This document shows, in pieces, positions 27,342 through 36,040 of a stretch of DNA of 64,000 nucleotides (the stretch's first letter is position 1; the number at the start of each line of letters is the position of its first letter). The notes beneath the pieces were generated by a model. It was given only the letters and a program-made list of their open reading frames with translations. It was not told where the DNA came from and ran no database searches. A program made the position numbers and the translations under genes. The stretch is from positions 617,093 to 681,092 of the forward strand of contig CP076745.1 of assembly GCA_019262145.1 (NCBI GenBank), given 5' to 3'. The DNA is from Candidatus Methanogranum gryphiswaldense (GTDB taxonomy: Archaea; Thermoplasmatota; Thermoplasmata; Methanomassiliicoccales; Methanomethylophilaceae).

Positions 27342-28848
27342 TTTCCGTGAAGCTACATGGAAATTTTACTGCGGGGAACTAGATGTAAAGGAATACAAGA
27401 GAATATCTGGTAAGTTCGGAAGTTATGCCCAAAAAGGTGGGCAGAGCAGCATGGTCCGTCTTAGGATGGCGGGCGGAGAGATAACGAAGGACAGATTGAA
27501 GTTCATAGTGGACTGTATCGATAAGTACGACATCGATCTCGTTCATCAGACTACGTGCCAGGCCATACAATTACACAATCTTAAAGGAGAACAGGTCTGC
27601 AAGATAATCGAAGAGGCGGCTAAACACGGCATCATCACTCTCGGTGGAGGAGGGGATTTTCCAAGGAATGTAACGGCATCTCCGCTTTCCGGTGTAGAGA
27701 TTGGTGAATGTTTCGATGTATTGCCTTATGCTAAGGCAGCGGAAAGATACGTATTGGGAATTTTAGACGATCTGAAATTACCAAGGAAATTGAAGATCGG
27801 TTTTTCCAATTCTAAGAAGAACGAGGTACATGCAACTTTCAGGGACCTTGGATTCATGGCAAAATCGAATGGGAAGTTCGATGTTTACAGTGCGGGAGGT
27901 CTTGGAAACAACCCGCGCATGGGAATCTGTGTGGCACTAGACGTTGAGCCTTCCAATGTTCTGTACCATATCAAGGCGATGATCTGTACTTTTGTGAGAT
28001 ATGGGAATTATGAGAATAGGTCGAAAGCAAGGACCCGTTATATGCAGGAGACTCTCGGCGAGGAGGGTTACAGAGAGGCATATCTTGGTGAATTAGAGAA
28101 GGCGATCTCCGAGGGAGGTCTGGAAATACATGTTCCTTCAAAAGTGATATCCAAGAAAGGAAAGGTCTGTTCCGTCCCAATGTCACGTATCCATCCACAA
28201 AAACAGGAGGGCCTGTATTATGTGGCATATCATGCTATTGGAGGAGATCCAGTTCCAATGAGATTCAAGCAGATCTACGATGTCATCAATGATATGCCAG
28301 ATGTAGAAATTCGCACATCTACCGAACAGACCCTATACATAATAAATTGCGACTCTGAGGAGGCACGGAAGATCGTAGATATCACTTATGACGGTGCAGT
28401 CAATCTTTTTGAGACCTCTGTATCTTGTATCGGCTCGACCATTTGTCAACAAGGATTGAGAGATTCAAACGGTCTGCTTCATCAGTTGATCGAGATGTCG
28501 AGGAGAAATAATTTTGCGGATGGGATACTCCCGCGTGTTCAGATCTCAGGATGCACTTCTTCTTGTGCTTCCCATCAGATAGGTACCATGGGCTTTCAGG
28601 GGACATCTGTAAAAGACCCCACAGGAGCATCAGTTCCTGCATTCTTTGTATTTGTAAATGGCTCTCATATTGCGGGAATTGAGCGTTTTGGCGATTCGAT
28701 AGGAAAAATACCAGAATCAAAAATACCAATATTTTTGGAGAAGATTGGAAGGGCCGTCGCCATCAGTAGAACAGATTTCAGATCTTGGTACTTGTCCGAT
28801 AACAGACGGTTCTTGGATATTGCAAATGAGTTCTTGGTAAAAGAATGA
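27286..28848 (+). CDS. Siroheme/4Fe-4S nitrite/sulfite reductase family protein
   Basis: This 520-residue protein has the duplicated ferredoxin-like and siroheme domains of assimilatory sulfite/nitrite reductases. The cluster/siroheme cysteines are in SCIGSTICQQGLRDS (CX5C) and SGCTSSCASHQIG (CX3C). Basic residues such as VRLRMAGGEIT and GGGGDFPRNVTASPLSG line the expected site. It lacks an extra ferredoxin or F420 domain, so it resembles NirA-like or methanogen Dsr-like proteins. The first ATG overlaps ubiD by 56 nt; a TTG at 27319 is another possible start. Tight coupling with a UbiD homologue is unusual. Substrate (sulfite, nitrite or other) is unknown. Confidence 0.85.
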   Translation: MRTDLFSRRRPLTNIRLDDFREATWKFYCGELDVKEYKRISGKFGSYAQKGGQSSMVRLRMAGGEITKDRLKFIVDCIDKYDIDLVHQTTCQAIQLHNLKGEQVCKIIEEAAKHGIITLGGGGDFPRNVTASPLSGVEIGECFDVLPYAKAAERYVLGILDDLKLPRKLKIGFSNSKKNEVHATFRDLGFMAKSNGKFDVYSAGGLGNNPRMGICVALDVEPSNVLYHIKAMICTFVRYGNYENRSKARTRYMQETLGEEGYREAYLGELEKAISEGGLEIHVPSKVISKKGKVCSVPMSRIHPQKQEGLYYVAYHAIGGDPVPMRFKQIYDVINDMPDVEIRTSTEQTLYIINCDSEEARKIVDITYDGAVNLFETSVSCIGSTICQQGLRDSNGLLHQLIEMSRRNNFADGILPRVQISGCTSSCASHQIGTMGFQGTSVKDPTGASVPAFFVFVNGSHIAGIERFGDSIGKIPESKIPIFLEKIGRAVAISRTDFRSWYLSDNRRFLDIANEFLVKE

Positions 28849-28852
28849 TGAA

Positions 28853-28875
28853 AGAGGTGCATTAATGGCACCTCT
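28853..28875. terminator. Bidirectional hairpin between sulfite-reductase-like gene and purA
   Basis: AGAGGTGC (28853-28860) and GCACCTCT (28868-28875) form a perfect 8-bp stem with a 7-nt loop in the 38-bp gap between two convergent genes. On the minus strand a T-rich stretch follows. Confidence 0.65.
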
Positions 28876-28886
28876 GAAATCATATT

Positions 28887-30194
28887 TCAATTCCACCAAT
28901 CGCCATTTCTGCGATCAATGGTCTCATCTCTCTTTGGTCCGATACTTATGATGTCCGCAGGTATTTTGAGTTCTTTTTCAATGAATGCAATATAGTTCCT
29001 CATTTCTTTTGGAAGTGCATCATATCCGTTCTTAACGACCGAATCAGTGTCATTCCAGGATTTCCATCCTTTCATCTCTTTGTATACTGGCTTTGCTTTT
29101 TGGAGTTTTGATATGGATGCAGGGAAATGTTTTTCCGTTTTTCCGTCGATCTCGTAAGCAATACATACAGGTAATGTCTCATAATCATTGAGGACATCGA
29201 GTTTTGTTACAGCAAGAGAGGTGAATCCGCACATTCTTGATGCATGCTCTGCGACAACAAGATCCAGCCAGCCGCACCTTCTTCCTCTTCCGGTGGTGAC
29301 GCCGAATTCTCCGCCCTTGATCTGAAGGGTTTTCTCTGCTTCTCCTGAAAGTTCTGTGACAAATGGCCCCTCGCCCACACGTGTCGTATAGGCTTTCAAG
29401 CATCCAACGACCTTTTCTATTCTGTTAGGTGCAACACCAGCTCCAGTACATATTCCACCGCCGCATGTTGCTGAAGATGTCACGTATGGATAGGTTCCAT
29501 GGTCAATATCGAGCATTGCTCCCTGAGCTCCTTCGAACATAACATTTTTACCATTGTCGAGTGAATCATTGATCAGTACAGAGGTATCGCAGATATTCTT
29601 CTCGATCAATTTCCTCCATTCCATCATTTTTTCAAAAAGTGATTCTGTTGTGCAATTGCACTGTTCAGCGTCGAGCATGTCCAGAAGGTCTTTTTTATAC
29701 GGGAGTATGAATGATATTTTATCTTTCAGGGTGTCCTCTTCCATGAGGTCTCCAACCCTGAGACCGATCCTTGCCATTTTGTCCTGATATGTAGGTCCGA
29801 TGCCTTTCTTTGTTGTTCCAACAACATTCTTTCCACGATATTTTTCTTCAGCACCGTCAAGTTTCTTGTGGTATCCCATTATGAGATGGGCCCTGTCGGA
29901 GATCTTCAGGCCTTCAATGGAACCCCCATTCTTCTTTACTTGATCGATCTCTTCAATCAGTTCGTCCATATTGACGACCACACCGTTTCCGATGACGGCA
30001 GTCTTACCAGGTCTTACGACACCTGAAGGGAGTCCGTGGAGTTTGAAAACCTTGTCACCGACGACAATGGTGTGTCCGGCGTTGTTGCCTCCTTGAAAAC
30101 GAACGATGAGATCCGCGTTCTCATCAAGATAATCAGTAATTTTCCCTTTACCTTCGTCGCCCCACTGGGCACCAATGATTGCAAGACTCGGCAT
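28887..30194 (-). CDS. purA: Adenylosuccinate synthetase
   Basis: This 435-residue GTP-dependent enzyme joins IMP and aspartate in AMP synthesis. The N-terminal GTP loop IGAQWGDEGKGKITDYL, RFQGGNNAGHTIVV, MFEGAQGAMLDIDHGTYPYV, TGRGRRCGWLDLV and TKLDVLNDYETLPVCIAYEI are all intact. Length is normal. It is a single gene with a TATA-like ATAAATTTTATAG (reverse strand) ~40 bp upstream. No purB is nearby. Confidence 0.96.
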   Translation of the reverse strand: MPSLAIIGAQWGDEGKGKITDYLDENADLIVRFQGGNNAGHTIVVGDKVFKLHGLPSGVVRPGKTAVIGNGVVVNMDELIEEIDQVKKNGGSIEGLKISDRAHLIMGYHKKLDGAEEKYRGKNVVGTTKKGIGPTYQDKMARIGLRVGDLMEEDTLKDKISFILPYKKDLLDMLDAEQCNCTTESLFEKMMEWRKLIEKNICDTSVLINDSLDNGKNVMFEGAQGAMLDIDHGTYPYVTSSATCGGGICTGAGVAPNRIEKVVGCLKAYTTRVGEGPFVTELSGEAEKTLQIKGGEFGVTTGRGRRCGWLDLVVAEHASRMCGFTSLAVTKLDVLNDYETLPVCIAYEIDGKTEKHFPASISKLQKAKPVYKEMKGWKSWNDTDSVVKNGYDALPKEMRNYIAFIEKELKIPADIISIGPKRDETIDRRNGDWWN

Positions 30195-30445
30195 TATTTT
30201 ACCTATCCCTCATCAGCTCGTTATCATCTATAAAATTTATGGCTCTGTCTAAAATCGTGTGGAAGGTTTCATGGACCTAATTTTCTGTATTCTTGCAATA
30301 TGATTCTTCATTTAGATTCGATCTTTGGTCAAAACACAGTTCTAGGATCACGTCACTTTGACTTGTGGTTAGATATACTATAACTCTGTTCTAAGTTCAT
30401 CAGAATTATATGAATGGGTCAACTCACAGTGAGGCGGGGCAATAA

Positions 30446-31441
30446 ATGACAAACGAAGGCGAATCCAAGTTAACTATCATCTCAGCTATTATCGCTAACA
30501 TCCTGATAGGAATAGTGAAATTCATCGCGGCGGGCATTACCGGTTCGTCAGCAATGGTCTCAGAAGGTATTCATTCGTTTGTTGATTCTGGAAATGGATT
30601 GCTTGTTCTTTTGGGAATAAAACGTTCAAATAAAAAATCTGATCGTGATCATCCATTCGGTTATGGGAAGGAACTTTATTTCTGGACACTTGTCGTTTCA
30701 ATACTGATATTTTCCGTTGGAGGAGGTTTAGCAATTTCCCAAGGATATGAGGCACTCGTGGAGGCTTCGAATGGCACTCATGAATTGGGCGATCCAACTC
30801 TGAATTACATCATACTTGCTGTGGCAATGATACTAGAGGGGGCTTCTCTCTTTATCGCAATCAGACATTTCAACCGTTCTCGTAAAGGGACCGGCATGAA
30901 GACGATGGAGTACATACATGAATCCAAGGATCCCAGTATCTATACAGTATTGTTGGAGGATTCTGCTGCGGAGATAGGATTGATAATTGCATTGGTGGCC
31001 ACTTTCCTTGGTCACACGCTTCACAATCCATTCTTTGATGGTGCTGCATCAGTTTTGATCGGTGTCGTGCTCATTGTCGTAGCGGCCATAATAATGCGTG
31101 AAAGTATGGGGCTTCTAGTGGGAGAAGGTATGACCCCAAGAGAGGTCCGTCGGGTAGGGGAGATCGTCAATGCAGATCCTGATGTTTCTGAGTGCGGTCT
31201 TGTTCTAACGAACTATTTCGGCCCATACAGTCTGCTTGTGAGCATAGATGTGACTTTCAAAGAGACATGCGATCTGTGCGGGGTAATCGATGCGATAGAT
31301 CGTATAGAGATCATGATCAAAAAGGAGTTCCCGCAAACGACCCGTATATTCGTGGAGGCTGAATCGCTTGCCTGTGTCATGAGTCAGCGGAAACAGATCG
31401 AGAGCATGACTTTCGAAGAGGACAATCATAAAGATGCATGA
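30446..31441 (+). CDS. Cation diffusion facilitator transporter
   Basis: This 331-residue CDF-family divalent-metal exporter has six hydrophobic segments and a cytoplasmic C-terminal ferredoxin-like domain. Metal-site motifs are SEGIHSFVDSGN (HxxxD) in TM2 and LLEDSAAEIGL in TM5, with the conserved DHPFGYGKELYFW loop. The C-terminal domain ends in a Cys/His-containing stretch (CDLCGVID). Metal specificity (Zn, Fe, Mn or Co) cannot be read. GAGGCGGGG provides a ribosome site, and a TATA-like AGATATACTATAAC lies ~70 bp upstream. Confidence 0.9.
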   Translation: MTNEGESKLTIISAIIANILIGIVKFIAAGITGSSAMVSEGIHSFVDSGNGLLVLLGIKRSNKKSDRDHPFGYGKELYFWTLVVSILIFSVGGGLAISQGYEALVEASNGTHELGDPTLNYIILAVAMILEGASLFIAIRHFNRSRKGTGMKTMEYIHESKDPSIYTVLLEDSAAEIGLIIALVATFLGHTLHNPFFDGAASVLIGVVLIVVAAIIMRESMGLLVGEGMTPREVRRVGEIVNADPDVSECGLVLTNYFGPYSLLVSIDVTFKETCDLCGVIDAIDRIEIMIKKEFPQTTRIFVEAESLACVMSQRKQIESMTFEEDNHKDA

Positions 31442-31552
31442 TATGCTGATTTCAAAGGACAGAACTTAGGAAGGTTGCTGTTCATAAAAATCGGTGTTGC
31501 GGGCTCAAAATAAGTGTACCCTTGAAGCATTCGAATATTCAGAGAATTGGAT

Positions 31553-32665
31553 TTATTTCGTTGGGCGAAGGGTTTCTGGACTTATAGAAGTATATATCGA
31601 AATAACATCTTCCGTCGAGAGGTCCGTCTTGAATGATGTAGGGCATATATGAGTTTTGCACGCGTGGCCATGTTCGTTCAATGCAGCTATCATGTCCTCT
31701 AGTTTCGGAGGTGACAATTTGATATGCGATGATAGTTCGCTAAGATCATACAGGAATACTTCGTTAAGTTCATTTCTCCAAATGTCTAATGTTTTTGTAC
31801 ATCTTTTTTCGGTTGCCGTATTCTCAGGGGACATACCGTATAGGATCTCATGATCATGAAGTGGACCAAGCCAAAACGGTCCAAATTTATGTTCATTGTC
31901 ATAAGTGTGAGATATGGATCTCTTCAGCGTTGAGGCGTCGTACTCCATATAACCAAGCTGTTCCAATGTTTTGTCCGCTGCTTCCGCTCCTTCCAATACT
32001 TGTACGTACGTCCTAAAGTAGTGGTCGGCATAGAAAGATAACAGCGGTTTCATTCCACGGTCGAATTTGGCAAGTTCCTTGGCTATCGTGCACATAAGAA
32101 TGCGCAATCCTCCCTCGTGGCACATGTATCCTCTGATAGGTTCGGATTGATATCTTCTTCTGCATTTGACAGCATGTGCCCCGGCAAGTGGTGCGGTATC
32201 CGTGGCGGTTATTGCAAGGATACCCTTTTTTTTACAGCCAATTATGGCAGATTGAATATAAGGTACAGGAGAACCGAAAGGGTCCAGGTCCACATAGTCA
32301 AATGATTCCTCGGCCAATAATGAATGCATATTCCTGTTAGAGGCCCTGCAATTGGAAAGTCCATTGATCGAGATATTGGAATTGATGAAATGGATCGCAT
32401 CAGGATTTATATCGTTTGCAGTAACTATTGTGCCAGGCACTTCATTTGCTATACGAACTGCTCTGGAGCCTGTAGCTGTCATCGCATCGCATATTGTGAT
32501 GTTCTCTCTCTTTAAAGAGCGCAAGAACATTATGCTGACATCTCTATTGAATGCCATTTGTTCATTAAAGAACACATTTCCATTTTTTGTGCCTGGACCG
32601 TGCATAGAATGATCTTCTGGCACAATGATTGTGGTAGGACCCTCACGGATCGTTGTTTGTATCAT
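31553..32665 (-). CDS. trm1: tRNA (guanine-26 N2)-dimethyltransferase
   Basis: This 370-residue SAM-dependent Trm1 makes dimethylguanosine at position 26 of tRNA. Motifs: GTKNGNVFFNEQMAFNRDVS, CDAMTATGSRAVRIANEVPG, VTANDINPDAIHFINSNISI, DYVDLDPFGSPVPYIQSA (catalytic DPFGSP) and ITATDTAPLAGAH. The usual C-terminal domain follows. The ATG overlaps the stop of the preceding THEP1 gene by 1 nt (TGATG), making it the last gene of mptD-THEP1-trm1. Confidence 0.95.
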   Translation of the reverse strand: MIQTTIREGPTTIIVPEDHSMHGPGTKNGNVFFNEQMAFNRDVSIMFLRSLKRENITICDAMTATGSRAVRIANEVPGTIVTANDINPDAIHFINSNISINGLSNCRASNRNMHSLLAEESFDYVDLDPFGSPVPYIQSAIIGCKKKGILAITATDTAPLAGAHAVKCRRRYQSEPIRGYMCHEGGLRILMCTIAKELAKFDRGMKPLLSFYADHYFRTYVQVLEGAEAADKTLEQLGYMEYDASTLKRSISHTYDNEHKFGPFWLGPLHDHEILYGMSPENTATEKRCTKTLDIWRNELNEVFLYDLSELSSHIKLSPPKLEDMIAALNEHGHACKTHICPTSFKTDLSTEDVISIYTSISPETLRPTK

Positions 32666-33210
32666 CAGACATTTTCACCGTTCATGAGACGAATGATCTT
32701 GTATGGTAAAAGGTTCCTATTGGTAGGAGTTACTTCCAAAATCCTGACATCATCTCTTCTTCTGATATCCTGTAAAAGTGGGTTTCTTGATTTTTTGTGT
32801 AAAGTAAGGATCATAGGTTTGTTAATATCGAGTGCGTCTTTTACGGCGTCGATGAAGGCTTGGCTTTCGACCTCTACCTTCCCGACCTCATCAATGACAA
32901 TTACATCGCATTTTTCACATGCGTCTTTGATGGCCGTGATGCTTACCTCTTCGAATTTAGATAGGTCCACACCGATTTTTCCGATCATGATCTTGCTTTC
33001 GATCTCTTGACTTGCGAATATCTGCGATTCCCCTGTCAATATGTTCTTAACAGTGAATCCAGTTTTATGTCTGCCGTCAGAGATAGGTTCATCGATCATT
33101 CCACCTATGGTCAGTTCTTCCTCCTTGAGCATATCGATTACACGAAGTAACGTATACGTCTTTCCTGAACCGGGGAGTCCCGTGATGCCTATCTTAATGT
33201 CGCCAATCAT
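32665..33210 (-). CDS. THEP1-family nucleoside-triphosphatase
   Basis: This 181-residue P-loop NTPase is of the THEP1 (archaeal/eukaryotic cancer-related NTPase) family. Walker A is ITGLPGSGKTYTLL, followed by GGMIDEPISDGRHKTGF and Walker B VIVIDEVGKVEVES, then ILTLHKKSRNP. These hydrolyse NTPs in vitro; the cellular role is unknown. I chose the ATG at 33210 because the P-loop follows in the family's usual register. A TTG at 33264 overlapping the mptD stop (TTGA) would add 18 residues and is possible. Confidence 0.85.
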   Translation of the reverse strand: MIGDIKIGITGLPGSGKTYTLLRVIDMLKEEELTIGGMIDEPISDGRHKTGFTVKNILTGESQIFASQEIESKIMIGKIGVDLSKFEEVSITAIKDACEKCDVIVIDEVGKVEVESQAFIDAVKDALDINKPMILTLHKKSRNPLLQDIRRRDDVRILEVTPTNRNLLPYKIIRLMNGENV

Positions 33211-33260
33211 AGTATCGCTTGAACGAAGTGTGCGTTCCTGTATCTCGTTAAGACTATAAA

Positions 33261-33641
33261 TCAATTTGTCTGGATATTTGAAATATACATCAAAGGATAA
33301 TTCAATTCTTTGTCGAAACGCATTTCAGCCGTGACCAAAACATTATCGATTTTTATTCTAAGAATGACATCCAGCATCTCTCCAGTAAGTGAACGATAGG
33401 AATATTCATCCTTTTTCGGTGTCAATGTGCTCTTATCTATTCTTACTTTGACACTTTCTACGTAGGGTTGTATCAATACGCCGCTTTCGATGGACCGTTC
33501 CAAAGTTTCAACATTGTTAGAATTTACGGGAACACCTACAAACTGATGGTATATTGTCCCCATTTTTATGCCTGCTTCGAAGAGCGCACGTTCTTTGACA
33601 GTGCAGTTGAACATTTTTGCTGCACGAGTCTCCCTTTCCAT
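33261..33641 (-). CDS. mptD: Dihydroneopterin aldolase, archaeal MptD family
   Basis: This 126-residue protein matches the archaeal MptD family (DUF372): ALFEAGIKMGTIYHQFVGVPV and NVETLERSIESGVLIQPYVESV. MptD cleaves dihydroneopterin to the hydroxymethylpterin used for methanopterin or folate-like C1 carriers. It is the first gene of mptD-THEP1-trm1, divergent from nadA across a 32-bp gap. The assignment comes from recognisable family stretches. Its presence implies the cell makes a pterin carrier even if the Mtr methyltransferase is absent, as in Methanomassiliicoccales. Confidence 0.8.
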   Translation of the reverse strand: MERETRAAKMFNCTVKERALFEAGIKMGTIYHQFVGVPVNSNNVETLERSIESGVLIQPYVESVKVRIDKSTLTPKKDEYSYRSLTGEMLDVILRIKIDNVLVTAEMRFDKELNYPLMYISNIQTN

Positions 33642-33694
33642 ATTCAGGGGTAGGCAAGCGTAAGATTTAAAGAATGTGTGCTATACAGACATTA

Positions 33695-34597
33695 ATGTCA
33701 TCTGTAACAGACCGCATTCAACAACTCAAACGGGAAAAGAATGCAGTTATATTGGCTCACAATTATACTTCTGCGGACGTGCAGGATCTGGCTGATTTTG
33801 TAGGCGATTCTCTGGGTCTTTCCATAAAGGCCTCTAAGACGGACGCAGACATAATCGTGTTCTGCGGTGTTTCCTTTATGGGAGAGACAGCAAAGATACT
33901 GAGTCCGAATAAGAAAGTACTTCTTCCTGAGCCGGAGGCAAAATGCGCAATGGCGTCCATGTGCAGTGCCGATCAGATAAGGCAGATAAGGAAGACCTAT
34001 CCTTTGCACTCCATAGTTGGATATGTCAATACCACTGCAGAGTCAAAGACCGAGATGGATGTGTGTTGCACATCATCGAACGCACTTAACGTGGTAAAAT
34101 CATTGGACAATGATAAAGTGGTGTTTGTTCCAGATATGAATCTTGGTGCTTATGTCAAGTCAAAAGTGGATAAAGAAATAGTTCTTTGGGATGGGTTTTG
34201 TCCAGTTCATCAGTGCATCACTGTCAAGCAGGTAAATGACCTTAAGACCAAACATCCTGAGGCTAAAGTACTGGCGCATCCTGAATGTAGGATGGAGGTA
34301 CTGGCATTAGCAGATTCCATTGGTTCTACAGAGAAGATCCTAAGTGAGGCCAAAGAAATGGATGCAACGGAGTTCATCATATTGACGGAGGTTGGGATGA
34401 GACACAGGCTTGAGAAAGCATGTCCTGGAAAGAAATTTTATTTCACTGTTCAAGCTGTCTGCATGACCATGAAGATGATAGAGCCCGAGTCGATACTTCG
34501 TGTTTTGGAAGAAGAATGTAACGAGGTAGTTCTTCCAGATGAGGTAATCAGGAAAGCATACGTTCCCGTCAAAAGAATGACAGATATACTCGAATGA
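33695..34597 (+). CDS. nadA: Quinolinate synthase
   Basis: This 300-residue 4Fe-4S enzyme condenses iminoaspartate and dihydroxyacetone phosphate to quinolinate for NAD. Motifs: ILAHNYTSADVQDLADFVGDS, VFCGVSFMGETAKILSPNK, CAMASMC, YVNTTAESK with CCTSSNAL, FVPDMNLGAYV and AHPECRMEVLALADSIGST. I place the start at 33695. A TATA-like ATTTAAAG (33667-33674) lies ~25 bp upstream, which predicts a leaderless transcript; the earlier ATG at 33674 would fall before that transcription start. nadB/nadC are not in the window. Confidence 0.92.
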   Translation: MSSVTDRIQQLKREKNAVILAHNYTSADVQDLADFVGDSLGLSIKASKTDADIIVFCGVSFMGETAKILSPNKKVLLPEPEAKCAMASMCSADQIRQIRKTYPLHSIVGYVNTTAESKTEMDVCCTSSNALNVVKSLDNDKVVFVPDMNLGAYVKSKVDKEIVLWDGFCPVHQCITVKQVNDLKTKHPEAKVLAHPECRMEVLALADSIGSTEKILSEAKEMDATEFIILTEVGMRHRLEKACPGKKFYFTVQAVCMTMKMIEPESILRVLEEECNEVVLPDEVIRKAYVPVKRMTDILE

Positions 34598-34685
34598 AGA
34601 TTTTTTTTAAGATAGACACATTCCTGTTTTAGACGGTAAAATCTTATAACGCGTATGTGTTCTCAGGAAAAGAAGGCGTGCATTC

Positions 34686-36038
34686 ATGAAGGTAATCATT
34701 GTTGGAGGCGGAAATGTTGGATACACCTCTGCCGAGGCCCTCTGTAAAGTGCATGAGGTCCTGGTGATCGAAAAGGATTCGGTCAAAGCGGACAACATTA
34801 AGAGTCTTCTCAATGTTTCAGTGCTTCATGAGGATGGAAGCAATCCAAAAGTTTTAAGGTCCGCCATAGGCAGAACGGATGCAGACATAATATTCTCGGC
34901 ACTTCCGGACGATGGTCTGAATCTGTTCATAGGGATGATTGCCAAACGTTATAAACCGTCCATAAAGACGATCGCATGCCTCAGAGACCCCGATTATGAG
35001 ATCAAGACAGTGGCTGAAGGGTTTGAGGGCATTGATATGTTCATTTCCCCTGAGCAGATAATGTCAGATAAGATCAGTAAGATCGCTTCTTTGGAGAATG
35101 TTATTCAATACGACTATATCGAGAGTAAAGGTGCAGCTCTTGTTACATTCAAGGTCGAGAATGAGCACGAACTTGTTGGAAAGGTCGTTATGGATATCAA
35201 TATGCCTGATAATTGCTCCATTGTTGCCATTTATCGTGGTGATAACACAATAATAAAAACGGAAACAGCTCAGGTCCATGTTGATGATAGGATATGCATG
35301 CTAGGTACACCCGAGGCCGTTGAATCCTTCAATAAACTAATGGGTGTGAAGAGAGAGGCCAAGGAGTTTGTTATCATAGGAGCCACAGTAACGGGTATCT
35401 CGATAGCAAAGGCTCTAATGGCATCTGGAAAGAGGAAATACATAAAGATCATTGATAGAAACGAGATAAGTTGCAGAACAGCTGCTCGGATACTCAACGA
35501 TGTGCTTGTTGTGAATGCCGATATTGCAGACCCTCAGATCATGAGGGGCGAGAATATAGACAGGGCAGATGTGATAATCAGTGTATCACCTAACGATGAG
35601 CGCAATCTACTCGCATGCATGGCAGGATTGAAATTCGGTACGAGGAAGATAATTACAAAGTATTCCACGGCAGAATATGAGGAGATATTCAAGTATACAG
35701 GTATAGAGTCCATCATTGGGTATCACCGTGTGATTTCCAACGAGGTCATGAAGAATCTGATCTACGACGAGAACGCCATACTTGTATTGGATCGTGAAGA
35801 TGAATATTTCTTTGGAGCTACGATAGATGGTAAATCTAAGATGGTCAATCGTTGTTATGGTGATATCAAGATACCAGATGGCATTCGTATCGTTGCAATA
35901 ATTAGGAAAAACAAGATCATTTATCCTAAGATGAATACTATATTTCTCGACGGGGACAAGGTAATGATCTTTGCCCATAATGCTAATGCGGCAAAACTTG
36001 TCAAATTTATGGGACATGAGACCCCTGTGGAGTTGTAA
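34686..36038 (+). CDS. trkA: Trk potassium uptake regulatory protein TrkA
   Basis: This 450-residue cytoplasmic subunit gates TrkH by NAD(H)/ATP binding. Two RCK Rossmann halves are visible: MKVIIVGGGNVGYTSAEALC at the start and EFVIIGATVTGISIAKALM at ~235. Each is followed by a TrkA-C domain (IVAIYRGDNTIIKTET; IVAIIRKNKIIYPKMNTIF). Length matches full-size TrkA. trkH starts 2 nt after its stop. Confidence 0.94.
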   Translation: MKVIIVGGGNVGYTSAEALCKVHEVLVIEKDSVKADNIKSLLNVSVLHEDGSNPKVLRSAIGRTDADIIFSALPDDGLNLFIGMIAKRYKPSIKTIACLRDPDYEIKTVAEGFEGIDMFISPEQIMSDKISKIASLENVIQYDYIESKGAALVTFKVENEHELVGKVVMDINMPDNCSIVAIYRGDNTIIKTETAQVHVDDRICMLGTPEAVESFNKLMGVKREAKEFVIIGATVTGISIAKALMASGKRKYIKIIDRNEISCRTAARILNDVLVVNADIADPQIMRGENIDRADVIISVSPNDERNLLACMAGLKFGTRKIITKYSTAEYEEIFKYTGIESIIGYHRVISNEVMKNLIYDENAILVLDREDEYFFGATIDGKSKMVNRCYGDIKIPDGIRIVAIIRKNKIIYPKMNTIFLDGDKVMIFAHNANAAKLVKFMGHETPVEL

Positions 36039-36040
36039 GA

